Below are positions 32,384 to 40,435 of a stretch of DNA of 40,502 nucleotides, piece by piece. Within the stretch, counting starts at the first letter, position 1. Every line of letters begins with the position of its first letter. This DNA comes from CALWZE01 sp036644375 (GTDB lineage Bacteria > Bacillota > Clostridia > Oscillospirales > Ruminococcaceae). Under the pieces are notes generated by a model. The model was not told where the DNA came from. It ran no database searches and was given only the letters and a program-made list of their open reading frames with translations. Both the position numbers and the translations under genes were made by a program. The stretch lies in the NCBI GenBank assembly GCA_036644375.1, contig JAVXQD010000020.1, positions 1 to 40,502 of the forward strand, written 5' to 3'.

Positions 32384-34402
32384 TCAACTGCGGTCTTTGA
32401 CTGACTTGAATATGATAACAGATAGGAATTGATAGGTGATCAGCAGCGGATATACTGCCGCGAGATACATCGGAAACGTACCTATTCCGAACGCGGAAGT
32501 CTCTGCAAAGGAAATCATTCCGATGCGAAAAGCCGACATTAAAAGCAGAGACAGCGCAATAAGAAAGAGCATTGAAATTCTATTTGTAAAAGTCCTTTTT
32601 CGCACACATTTTATGAATGCAAAGATAAAAAGCCATGAGGCGGATATAAAAAATAAGGTGTTGAGGATTCCATATATCCGAACCAGAACTCTCATTCCTC
32701 GGTAAAGCCATATCTCGGCAAATCCGAACTCGACAGATTCGTCATAATCAGAGCCTGCATATTCCACAAAGTAAGTTATTCCATTATCGGATTTTGCGCC
32801 AGCAGTGACCGATGCCGCTACCATAAGCTTTCCGTCATTTGAAGAAAGCAGCAGATAGCGGTCATCTTCCGATGAATCATAAACGATTGTGCGTCGGCAG
32901 GCACCCGTGTAGCGCAAATCTTTTCCGCCGCCGTAAATTTGATCGAGGTATACGTCACTTGCAGTGCTGACATTAATATCAGATGCCACGGTATTGCCAT
33001 CGATGTCGGTCAAGCAGATATCCACGTATGAGTTTTCTGAAAAAGCCCAAACAACTATGCGCTTATTGCCGTTTTCAACTTTGACTGTTCGCTTTGCGCC
33101 GCAGTTCACAAAATTCTCAAGCTCATCAATTATCAGCTCGGATCCTGTGCTGATTTCAGGCGAATTGTCGATTTTCGAATATGTGACCACGGTTGCAAGG
33201 CTGCGCACCGATTCCTTGAGAACCGGAATAATTCTGGCTGTTGTTATAGGAGAATTAAGTGCACTGCGCTTTTGAACGGATTCAAATACTCCGCTGTCAC
33301 ATGCCTCATTGATTTCGGCGGCAAGGTCGAGGTAAAAATTGCGGGCGATTTCGGGAGTTTCATAATATCCCGCAAGGCTCGCTGCATTTCGTATCGCCCA
33401 ATAAAGGCCGCCTCCGGAATATTCGAGTTTTCCGTCTCCGCAATCCTTTTGCCAGCGCGTAAAATCGTCGCTTTCAAGATAAGGCTCAAGCTCGGCAAAC
33501 AGAGGGGAGGTCTTATAGAGCTTTTCACGAGATGAATAGGGCAATGGAACAATGGGGTTATAGTCCTCCTTATCGGGGACGACACGGGTAATGGCACCGT
33601 ATGCGTCCTTAAATTCGGAGGAGGTAAAATCACTGATTATGAATCGCCCGTAATAGCTGTAATTAGCAGCGCAGAATCCGAGAATGCAAATGGAAAAAAC
33701 AGCGAATGAGCTCGCGAGAGCCGCGAGGCGCAGCAGTGGCTTTTCGGGCTTTTCGCGGATAATAAAGATGACAATAACAACAGCTGCGACAACACAAAAG
33801 GGCAATAGCCAGTAACCGTCCTCGCGAAGAAGCCATGAGCAGCCGAGTGCAAAGCCACTGATAATTCCATACACCCAAAGCACACCTGTTTTGGCGGCGT
33901 TAAGACGCAAAGCAAACCCGATAAATCCCGCAAATACAAGCATGATAAACGCAACGGTTATATTGTCACGGTAAACTCTGAGGGTGAAATTTGCAAAAGA
34001 AGCAGGGCTGAAGGCAATGAAAACAAAAAACGCAAGCCGAAGCAGACGATTTTTGAGCACGGGAGAAAAACACAGAACAAGAGCGAGAGACGACGAGATA
34101 TACAGAAGCTGACCTGCCAGCAGATATGATATCCCGAGCTTGTGAATAAGTGCAAGCCACAGAGGAAACAGCATATGCTTTCCGAGAGTGAGATAATTAT
34201 AAGAACCGAGCCAATTTCCGGCAAGGATGCTTTGCGCCGACTTGTACATAAGCATATCGTCGAGCATGCTTGTTTCGGGATACAGCGTCAGTGTTTGGAA
34301 TGAGACAAGTCCGAGACGCAGGGCAACGAAAATCATCGCCAAAACCCAAAAGGATCTTGCCGAAATATCCATGTTTTTCAGTTTTTCATACAGTTTTTTC
34401 AT
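32384..34402 (-). CDS. Large GT-C-like polytopic membrane protein
   Basis: The 672-residue protein has about nine predicted membrane segments up to residue 255, an extracytoplasmic region of about 320 residues (255-570), and three or four more segments at the C-terminus. The first loop has YPETSMLDDMLMYKSAQSIL, whose paired Asp residues fit the acidic motif in the first external loop of GT-C transferases that use polyprenyl-phosphate sugars. I recognise no named family for the external domain. The ATG at 34402 has no ribosome site, and the predicted transcription start falls almost on it. It is followed by a GtrB-like enzyme. Role inferred: glycosylation of a surface polymer or protein outside the membrane. 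Confidence 0.75.
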   Translation of the reverse strand: MKKLYEKLKNMDISARSFWVLAMIFVALRLGLVSFQTLTLYPETSMLDDMLMYKSAQSILAGNWLGSYNYLTLGKHMLFPLWLALIHKLGISYLLAGQLLYISSSLALVLCFSPVLKNRLLRLAFFVFIAFSPASFANFTLRVYRDNITVAFIMLVFAGFIGFALRLNAAKTGVLWVYGIISGFALGCSWLLREDGYWLLPFCVVAAVVIVIFIIREKPEKPLLRLAALASSFAVFSICILGFCAANYSYYGRFIISDFTSSEFKDAYGAITRVVPDKEDYNPIVPLPYSSREKLYKTSPLFAELEPYLESDDFTRWQKDCGDGKLEYSGGGLYWAIRNAASLAGYYETPEIARNFYLDLAAEINEACDSGVFESVQKRSALNSPITTARIIPVLKESVRSLATVVTYSKIDNSPEISTGSELIIDELENFVNCGAKRTVKVENGNKRIVVWAFSENSYVDICLTDIDGNTVASDINVSTASDVYLDQIYGGGKDLRYTGACRRTIVYDSSEDDRYLLLSSNDGKLMVAASVTAGAKSDNGITYFVEYAGSDYDESVEFGFAEIWLYRGMRVLVRIYGILNTLFFISASWLFIFAFIKCVRKRTFTNRISMLFLIALSLLLMSAFRIGMISFAETSAFGIGTFPMYLAAVYPLLITYQFLSVIIFKSVKDRS

Positions 34403-34409
34403 ATAAAAA

Positions 34410-34439
34410 AGTATATCACAAAAGTGTGTCGGATATCAA
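34410..34439 (-). promoter_or_regulatory. Promoter of the GT-C/GtrB operon
   Basis: On the minus strand TTGATA (34434-34439), 18 bases, TATACT (34410-34415). The -10 ends 7 bases before the ATG, which implies a leaderless transcript. Confidence 0.6.
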
Positions 34440-34445
34440 TAAATG

Positions 34446-34474
34446 TTGTTTTTCTTAATGTAAGCGGATATAAT
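34446..34474 (+). promoter_or_regulatory. Promoter of the DUF6311-like gene
   Basis: TTGTTT (34446-34451), 17 bases, TATAAT (34469-34474), 45 bases before the ATG. It overlaps the divergent promoter, so the two units may be co-regulated. Confidence 0.65.
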
Positions 34475-34519
34475 AAAAATTCAACATAATGATTACAGCT
34501 GAAACCGACAGGAGATACA

Positions 34520-36550
34520 ATGGCGGGTAAAGGATTGGCAAAAGAAAAAACAAAATCGAAATTCATATTATTTTTGTGCGGGGGGCTAATAGGAGCCGCT
34601 GTATTTCTTGCGATATACGGGTTTACTCCGCTTGACTTTTTACGCGATGATTGGATTTTGGGCGGATTTGTCGAAAAGGACATTTTACAGCACTATCTCG
34701 GCTGGCTTGCTTACCGAAACGAGCCGCTTGCATTTCCTTTTTGCGTGGCGACCTCGATAAATTATCCGGTGGGAGTCAGCATTGCATTTACGGATTCGAT
34801 ACCGCTTTTCAGTCTGCTGTTCAGGCTGATAGCGCCTGTTCTTCCGCAGACGTTTCAGTTTTTCGGCTTGTTTGTATTCATTTGCTTTTTTATGCAGGGC
34901 GGGTGCGCAGCTGTCCTGCTGGGCTTATTTTTAAACGGTTTTGCCAAGCCGCTTATATGCAGCGTGCTTTTTGTGCTGAATCCGATTCTCATCGAGCGGG
35001 CATTTCGCCACGTTGCGCTGACGGCGCAGTTTTTACTTCTGATAGCGCTGTACATGTACTTTGACGCAAAGCATCAAGGCAGGTTGATATCCCCTTGGTA
35101 TATAGGTCTGTGTGCACTTGCAATTTCAATACATCCCTATTTTGTTCCTATGCTGCTCGGCGTATTGTTTGCTTCGCTTGCGGAATACAGCCTGAAAAAC
35201 AAAAAGCTTGTCAAACCGCTGATACTGCTGCTTGCGAGCATTGCAGCGGTTTTTGCCGTTGCATATTCTGTCGGGTACTTTCACACGGGGGCATCACGCA
35301 CAATCGGATACGGCTATTTCAGCATGAATCTGAACTCACTGTTCAATCCGGTCAGCAAGGGAGTTGAGAGCTGGAGTCTGCTGCTGCCAAAATGGAAGCA
35401 GGGATTGGGAACCTACGAGGGCTTTAATTATCTCGGATTAGGGACATTGCTTTTGTTTGGCGCAATGACTGTTTATTATGTCATTCACGCAAAAAAGATG
35501 AAGCTGTGGTCAAGAATCAGAGAGCATTGGGGTTTGGTATTTGTCTGCATCTGCCTCACTGTGTTTGCTGTTTCAAATGTTGTTTCGCTCAATTCATTTA
35601 CCCTCTTTTCAATAGCAATGCCATGGAAACTGATTGATCTTTGCTCTGTACTGCGAGCGAGCGGAAGAATGTTCTGGGTCGTCAATTATCTTATTGTTCT
35701 GAGCTGCTGTCTGTTTGCGGCAAGGAGGATAAGGGCAAAGTACGCGGTGGCTTTGCTAGCGGTGACCGTGGCTGTGCAGGCGGCGGACATGACTCCCGCG
35801 CTTTGTGAAAAGCACCGATTCTTTGCGGATGTGCAGCCGACTTTTGAAAGTCCGTTTGTCAGTGAGTTTTGGCAGGAGGCGTCCGGAATCTATGACAATA
35901 TATTTTCTTTTGAAGCCGAGGGCGTCAAGGACGCTCTGTATTTGCAGCTTATTGTCCAACAAAACGGAATGACCTCAAATGACCAGTTTTTTGCCCGATA
36001 CGATGCCGAAATTCAAAATGCTGCTATTGAAGATGTAATAGCACGCGCACAAGCGGGAGATATTGACAAGAATACTCTTTATATCATGACCCGAGAGGAC
36101 TTGTTTTTCAGATATGCAGGTTATTTTATGGATGAGTGTCTCTGCGCGAAGGTTGACAGGGACTGGTTTGTTATAGCGCCGTGGAACGATGCGCTTCGAA
36201 AGATTGATTTTTCAAAGCAAGAAATTTCTATCTATGATTACCTGCCCTTGACAATCGCAGACTATACCGATGATGACTGGACCGGCGGAATCTGGAACAA
36301 AGATCCGAGTCTTGTGTGTTTCTATGACAATGAATACAACAGGGAGGCAATTGAATCTGCGCGTTCGTTTATGATTGGCGGCACAGAGTTCAATATTCAA
36401 AGCCTCAGCTATGAGGACAAGGGCTGGATTTTGGTTAAGCTTGACAGAAACGGAGAGCTGCTTAGGGGAATTGAACCGGAAATAATCAAAAAAGGCGAAC
36501 TGCTTTCGGAAAATTCGTCTAAGCCGTCCGCCGCAAAGGAACAGAATTGA
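34520..36550 (+). CDS. DUF6311-like polytopic membrane protein (GT-C type)
   Basis: The 676-residue protein has about 10-12 membrane segments in its first 420 residues and a soluble extracytoplasmic C-terminal part (about 425-676) ending in a charged tail. The first external loop has KDILQHYLGWLAYRNEPLAFPF followed by YPVGVSIAFTDSIPLFSLLF, the pattern I associate with DUF6311, a family of membrane proteins suggested to be glycosyltransferases. RMFWVVNYLIVL near residue 390 is also typical. AGGAG precedes the ATG. It diverges from the GT-C/GtrB operon and is similar in size and layout to its first protein, so a linked role in surface glycan assembly is likely. Activity is not proven by any motif. 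Confidence 0.75.
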   Translation: MAGKGLAKEKTKSKFILFLCGGLIGAAVFLAIYGFTPLDFLRDDWILGGFVEKDILQHYLGWLAYRNEPLAFPFCVATSINYPVGVSIAFTDSIPLFSLLFRLIAPVLPQTFQFFGLFVFICFFMQGGCAAVLLGLFLNGFAKPLICSVLFVLNPILIERAFRHVALTAQFLLLIALYMYFDAKHQGRLISPWYIGLCALAISIHPYFVPMLLGVLFASLAEYSLKNKKLVKPLILLLASIAAVFAVAYSVGYFHTGASRTIGYGYFSMNLNSLFNPVSKGVESWSLLLPKWKQGLGTYEGFNYLGLGTLLLFGAMTVYYVIHAKKMKLWSRIREHWGLVFVCICLTVFAVSNVVSLNSFTLFSIAMPWKLIDLCSVLRASGRMFWVVNYLIVLSCCLFAARRIRAKYAVALLAVTVAVQAADMTPALCEKHRFFADVQPTFESPFVSEFWQEASGIYDNIFSFEAEGVKDALYLQLIVQQNGMTSNDQFFARYDAEIQNAAIEDVIARAQAGDIDKNTLYIMTREDLFFRYAGYFMDECLCAKVDRDWFVIAPWNDALRKIDFSKQEISIYDYLPLTIADYTDDDWTGGIWNKDPSLVCFYDNEYNREAIESARSFMIGGTEFNIQSLSYEDKGWILVKLDRNGELLRGIEPEIIKKGELLSENSSKPSAAKEQN

Positions 36551-36584
36551 TTTGTGTCAAAGTTACGCAACAGATATCGGGCTA

Positions 36585-36613
36585 TTGCATAAAGCAGCGG
36601 CATTTTATATAAT
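36585..36613 (+). promoter_or_regulatory. Promoter of the DUF1858 gene
   Basis: TTGCAT (36585-36590), 17 bases, TATAAT (36608-36613). Confidence 0.7.
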
Positions 36614-36645
36614 ATACAAAAGATGAAATATTAGGAGAAACAAAA

Positions 36646-36846
36646 ATGACAGTGACAAAAGAAAGTCTTATCGGTGAAATTCTTGATTGCGACACGGCGA
36701 CTGCCGAATACTTTTTGGAAATAGGTATGCATTGTCTCGGATGCCCCAGCTCGCGCGGCGAGTCAATTGAACAGGCATGCATGGTTCACGGAACTGACGC
36801 CGATGCGCTTGTCGAAAAGCTGAATGATCATTTTTCCGGCAAATAA
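36646..36846 (+). CDS. DUF1858 redox-disulfide domain protein
   Basis: The 66-residue protein matches DUF1858: VTKESLIGEILDCDTATAEYFLEIGMHCLGCPSSRGESIEQACMVHG, with a CxxC at Cys30 and Cys33 followed by a helical part. The domain is described as associated with hybrid-cluster proteins and redox enzymes and may act as a small thiol carrier or regulator. Here it stands alone with its own promoter, ribosome site (GGAG) and probable terminator; no hybrid-cluster or similar enzyme gene is adjacent. Confidence 0.9.
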   Translation: MTVTKESLIGEILDCDTATAEYFLEIGMHCLGCPSSRGESIEQACMVHGTDADALVEKLNDHFSGK

Positions 36847-36903
36847 TCTTTGAGTACAGGGCAATTTGCCACTAAAACAAATTGAAACGGGAAAATTCGA
36901 GAT

Positions 36904-36951
36904 GCGGCGCAATGTGCATAAAATCGGCTATGTCAACACATGCCGCTTTTT
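36904..36951 (+). terminator. Probable terminator of the DUF1858 gene
   Basis: Imperfect arms GCGGC-ATGTG (36904-36916) and CACATGCCGC (36937-36946), with a large loop, are followed by TTTTT. Confidence 0.5.
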
Positions 36952-36990
36952 GTGTTGTCGTCCGCATCTTGTGTTTTATTTGCTGAAATT

Positions 36991-37662
36991 ATGAATCAAC
37001 CGAAACTTTCAAAAAGACTTTTATGCGCAGCAGAGTTTGTGCGTGACGGGGCAAAGGCCGCCGATGTAGGCTGCGACCACGGAAAGCTTGCGGCGTTTTT
37101 AATTACAAGCGGCAAGGCGAAAAGCGTTGTTGCAACCGATATAAATCAGATGCCGCTCTCAAAGGCGCAGCAGCTGTTCGAAAAATTGAATATCGAGTCA
37201 AAAGCAACCGCCGTGCGGTGCTTCGGGCTTGATAATGTGTTACCGATTCAAGCAGATGACATTGTTATCGCAGGTATTGGCAGTGACACCATTTCGGAAA
37301 TCATAACCAACACTGACTGGCTGAAATCGAGCGAAAAGCGCTTGATTCTTGTTCCGGCATCGCATCACGAGAGACTCAGAAGCTTTTTGTATCTCAGCGG
37401 GTATAAAATTGAGGACGAGAGCGCAATTGTTGAAGCCGGTCACTGCTACACTGTTATTGCGGCAAGCTACTGCGGGGCGATTTCGCAGGTCAGTGCGCCG
37501 TTTGCTTCGCTCGGAAAAATCAAAAATGTATCCGATGATGCGCTTGCGTATATTTTGAAGGAGCGGCAAAAGGCAGAGCGAATGCTCGCTGTAAACGCCG
37601 GAGCCGACAAGTTGCAGGCGGCATCAGAAATAATAAAATACATAGATGAGGAGCTGTTATGA
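36991..37662 (+). CDS. trmK: tRNA (adenine-22-N1)-methyltransferase TrmK
   Basis: I choose the ATG at 36991 (MNQPKLSKRLLCAAEFV, the normal family beginning), 223 residues; an ATG at 36940 is in frame but overlaps the preceding terminator. Neither has a good ribosome site. SAM-binding motifs are ADVGCDHGKLAAFLI and VVATDINQMPLSKAQ, followed by IAGIGSDT. The family's LQPN-like motif reads LVPASHHERLR. A helical C-terminal extension follows, as in Bacillus TrmK. It methylates A22 in some tRNAs. It overlaps nif3 by 4 bases, the same neighbour order as yqfN-yqfO in Bacillus. Confidence 0.88.
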   Translation: MNQPKLSKRLLCAAEFVRDGAKAADVGCDHGKLAAFLITSGKAKSVVATDINQMPLSKAQQLFEKLNIESKATAVRCFGLDNVLPIQADDIVIAGIGSDTISEIITNTDWLKSSEKRLILVPASHHERLRSFLYLSGYKIEDESAIVEAGHCYTVIAASYCGAISQVSAPFASLGKIKNVSDDALAYILKERQKAERMLAVNAGADKLQAASEIIKYIDEELL

Positions 37663-38402
37663 TAAACGCAATAAAAGTAAATGAAGCCGTAAATGAAATT
37701 GCGCCGTATGAGCTTACGGAGCAATGGGATAATTGCGGGCTGCTTGTGGATTGTGCAGAAGAAACAGACAAAATACTTTTCGCGCTTGATGTGACCAACG
37801 AGGTTGTGGCAGAGGCAAAAGAGCTTTGCTGCGGAATAATTGTCTCTCATCATCCCGCGATATTCCAGGGAAAAAAGGCACTTGCCGACGGAGACCCGGT
37901 GCTCACTGCGGCAAAGGAGCATATCTCACTTATTGCGGCGCACACCTGCTTTGATATGGCACAGGGCGGAGTAAATGATGTATTATGCAAAATATTGGGT
38001 GTGGAGAATGCTTCGCTGTTTGAGTGCGGCCGAGGCGGAATTTTGAAAAAGGACAGTGCAAAAAGCTTGGCGGAGTTCGTGAAAGAGAAGCTGGGATGCG
38101 CTTGTGTAAAGTATATTGACGCAGGCTGTAAAATTGAAAAAGTGGCTATTATCGGCGGTTCGGCAGGTGAATTTATCGGACAGGCAAAATGGATGGGCTA
38201 TGACGCGTTTATAACAGGCGAAATCAAGCATCATGAGGCGCTGTTTGCAAAACAGATAGGGCTTACCGTTATTTCGGCGGGACATTTTGAGACTGAAAAT
38301 CCTGCTATGGAGGCAATGCTTGAGCTTGTGAGTGAAAAAATCGGAAATAAAGCCGAATGTCTCCTCTCGAAAAAAAACACTAATCCGATTATGACAATCT
38401 GA
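37659..38402 (+). CDS. Nif3-like dinuclear metal centre protein
   Basis: The 247-residue protein has the Nif3/YbgI metal ligands in order: SHHPAIFQG (two His), AAHTCFDMAQGGVND (His and Asp), and SAGHFETENPA (His and Glu) near the C-terminus. It is the short form, without the PII-like insert of about 130 residues found in Bacillus YqfO. Family members form hexameric rings binding two metals; the proposed GTP cyclohydrolase type 2 activity is not well established. AGGAG lies in the end of trmK and the starts overlap, so the two are cotranslated. Confidence 0.93.
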   Translation: MINAIKVNEAVNEIAPYELTEQWDNCGLLVDCAEETDKILFALDVTNEVVAEAKELCCGIIVSHHPAIFQGKKALADGDPVLTAAKEHISLIAAHTCFDMAQGGVNDVLCKILGVENASLFECGRGGILKKDSAKSLAEFVKEKLGCACVKYIDAGCKIEKVAIIGGSAGEFIGQAKWMGYDAFITGEIKHHEALFAKQIGLTVISAGHFETENPAMEAMLELVSEKIGNKAECLLSKKNTNPIMTI

Positions 38403-38419
38403 ATGCACCAATAAATTAG

Positions 38420-38455
38420 GCATCTCCTTGAAAAAAGCAGGAGATGCAGATTTTG
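38420..38455 (+). terminator. Weak terminator-like hairpin after nif3
   Basis: Arms of 9 bp (38420-38428 with 38439-38447) are followed by AGATTTTGATG, a poor T-run. It may only attenuate reading into rqcH. Confidence 0.45.
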
Positions 38456-38483
38456 ATGTCAATTTAATATTAAGGAAAACAAT

Positions 38484-40229
38484 ATGGCTCTTGATGCGGC
38501 AACGCTTTTTGTAACGGCCAATGAACTTAAAAAACAGATTATCGGGGCAAGGGTAGATAAGCTGTATATGCCCACGCGCGATGAGGCGCTGTTTTCGTTG
38601 CGCACGCAAGGCGGTATTAAAAAGCTGCTTGTGTCCGCGCGCTCGGGAAGTGCGCGCGTTCATATCACAGCCGAGGATTTTGAAAACCCGGCTGTTCCGC
38701 CGACCTTTTGTATGCTTTTGCGCAAACACCTCGGCAGCGGGCGTATAACAGATGTGCGGACGGTTGACGGGGAGAGAATTCTTTTTATTGATTTTGACGC
38801 CATGAACGAAATGGGTGACCGCGTAGCCGTGACGATGTCGGTGGAGCTTATGGGCCGATACAGCAATATTGTGCTTGTAAATGAAAGCGGGAAGGTCATT
38901 GATGCGTTAAAGCGCATTGATTCTGATACGTCGGATGTGCGGCAGCTTGTGCCCGGTATTACATTTACCATGCCTCCGACACAGGACAAGCTCAATTTTT
39001 TAAGCTGCTCTGCGGAGGAGCTGACCGACCGTGTAACGCTGCGGCAGCTTCCGCTTTCAAATGCGATACTGTCATCGGTTGCGGGAATAGGCCCCGTGCT
39101 GTGCCGAGAGATATCGCACCGTGTTTGCGAAAATGATATTGATGCCGATGGCCTTAGTACAGCGCAAAAACAAAACCTGAGCGAGGTCATTGCCGAAATA
39201 CAGACTGCTGCACACGGTGACGGTATGTGTTTGAATTCAATATATGACGGCAGGCGACCTATTGAATTCAGCTTTGTCAAGTTAACGCAATATGGAGAAT
39301 GTGAGCTTCGTGAGTTCGAAACAATAAGCGAGCTGTTGGATTGCTATTATTCCGAAAAAGATCGTGCTGAGCGCATGAAAGCGCGCTCTTTTGATCTGTC
39401 ACGGCAGGTTAATTCGCTGTATGACCGCGCTGTACGCAAGCAGCAGGCTCGGCTTGACGAGAGCCGCAACACAGAGAAGGCCGAACAAAAAAGGCTGTTC
39501 GGTGAGCTTGTTCAGGCAAATCTGCATAATATACAAAAAGGCGAAAAAAGTGCCCTTTTGCTGAACTATTACACGGGGGAAACCGTTAGCGTCCCTCTTG
39601 ATGCAACCAAGAATCCAATACAAAATGCGCAGAAATACTTTAAGGATTACAGAAAACTGACAACAGCGGCAAAAATGCTTGAAACGCTGCTCACTGAGGG
39701 CGAAACCGAAATTCAGTATTTACAGTCGGTAAAATACGAAATAACGGAAGCGAGAACAGAGGAGGATTTTATTCTCATCCGCAAGGAGCTCAAGGACGCA
39801 GGGTATTTGAGGGGATTTAAATACAGGGAACAAAAAAGACCGCGCAAAATGTCGGAGTTTCTACAGTACAAAACAAGTGACGGATTCACGGTACTCGTGG
39901 GCAGAAACAATGCCGCAAACGAAAAATTGACTTTAAAAACCGCGTCAAAACAGGATATTTGGTTTCATGTCAAAAATGCGGCGGGCAGTCATACTGTGCT
40001 GATTACCGAAAGCTCAGAACCCACCGAAGCAGCGATGACACAGGCCGCATGTATTGCCGCATACCACTCGAGCATAACCGAATGCGATAAGACGGCAGTG
40101 GACTATACTGCGATAAAAAACGTCAAGAAAGCTCCGTCGCAAAAGCCGGGCATGGTGATTTACACAAGCTATAAAACAGCGTTCGTCACACCGATTGAAA
40201 AGGAAATCGAAGCTTTAAAAATGAAATAA
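38484..40229 (+). CDS. rqcH: RqcH / NFACT ribosome quality-control factor
   Basis: The 581-residue protein has the full NFACT layout: NFACT-N (residues 1 to about 200, ALDAATLFVTANELKKQI, PPTFCMLLRKHLGSGRI, VELMGRYSNIVLVN), a helical and coiled-coil middle (about 290-430, with ARLDESRNTEKAEQKRLFGELVQANL), and NFACT-R near the C-terminus (YKTSDGFTVLVGRNNAANE, DIWFHVKNAAGSHTVL, VDYTAIKNVKKA, GMVIYTSYKTAFVTP). RqcH binds stalled 50S subunits and brings tRNA-Ala to add alanine tails. The Asp97-Arg98 pair known from B. subtilis is Glu97-Arg98 here (DGERI). AAGGA precedes the ATG. It was formerly annotated as fibronectin-binding protein. Confidence 0.95.
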   Translation: MALDAATLFVTANELKKQIIGARVDKLYMPTRDEALFSLRTQGGIKKLLVSARSGSARVHITAEDFENPAVPPTFCMLLRKHLGSGRITDVRTVDGERILFIDFDAMNEMGDRVAVTMSVELMGRYSNIVLVNESGKVIDALKRIDSDTSDVRQLVPGITFTMPPTQDKLNFLSCSAEELTDRVTLRQLPLSNAILSSVAGIGPVLCREISHRVCENDIDADGLSTAQKQNLSEVIAEIQTAAHGDGMCLNSIYDGRRPIEFSFVKLTQYGECELREFETISELLDCYYSEKDRAERMKARSFDLSRQVNSLYDRAVRKQQARLDESRNTEKAEQKRLFGELVQANLHNIQKGEKSALLLNYYTGETVSVPLDATKNPIQNAQKYFKDYRKLTTAAKMLETLLTEGETEIQYLQSVKYEITEARTEEDFILIRKELKDAGYLRGFKYREQKRPRKMSEFLQYKTSDGFTVLVGRNNAANEKLTLKTASKQDIWFHVKNAAGSHTVLITESSEPTEAAMTQAACIAAYHSSITECDKTAVDYTAIKNVKKAPSQKPGMVIYTSYKTAFVTPIEKEIEALKMK

Positions 40230-40301
40230 AAAAGGAATACGGATTTGCGGTATCTGCGCGGGCACAAGGCTGAGATGTACCGTGAACTGCTTTTAACCGT
40301 T

Positions 40302-40337
40302 TAAAAAACCGCACTAACCGTAAAAAGTTAGTGCGGT
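40302..40337 (-). terminator. Minus-strand terminator at the right edge
   Basis: A perfect 11-bp inverted repeat (40308-40318 with 40327-40337) is followed by TTTTTT only when read on the minus strand; on the plus strand it runs into AACTTG. It should end a transcript coming from the right, although a role for rqcH mRNA as a 3' hairpin is possible. Confidence 0.65.
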
Positions 40338-40397
40338 AACTTGATTATGGAGATTATCCGGATACCCTTGAAATGATTCCGGGTTGAACAACGCACG

Positions 40398-40435
40398 GTA
40401 AAATGCTCATTTTACGTATCACTGACTATCATAGT
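40398..40435. repeat. Two short palindromes near the right edge
   Basis: GTAAAATG-CT-CATTTTAC (40398-40415, 8-bp arms) and ACTATCATAGT (40425-40435) lie between the minus-strand terminator and the window end. They could be operators or parts of an RNA structure. No reading frame of useful size is visible in 40338-40502. Confidence 0.4.

Noticed and set aside
36940..36990. Upstream start for trmK at 36940
   Set aside because: It overlaps the preceding terminator, adds 17 residues absent from the family and has no ribosome site.
37983..38729. 248-residue frame antisense to nif3 and the start of rqcH
   Set aside because: Both sense genes are clear conserved families; the frame is a codon-bias shadow, and it spans the nif3-rqcH gap without its own signals.
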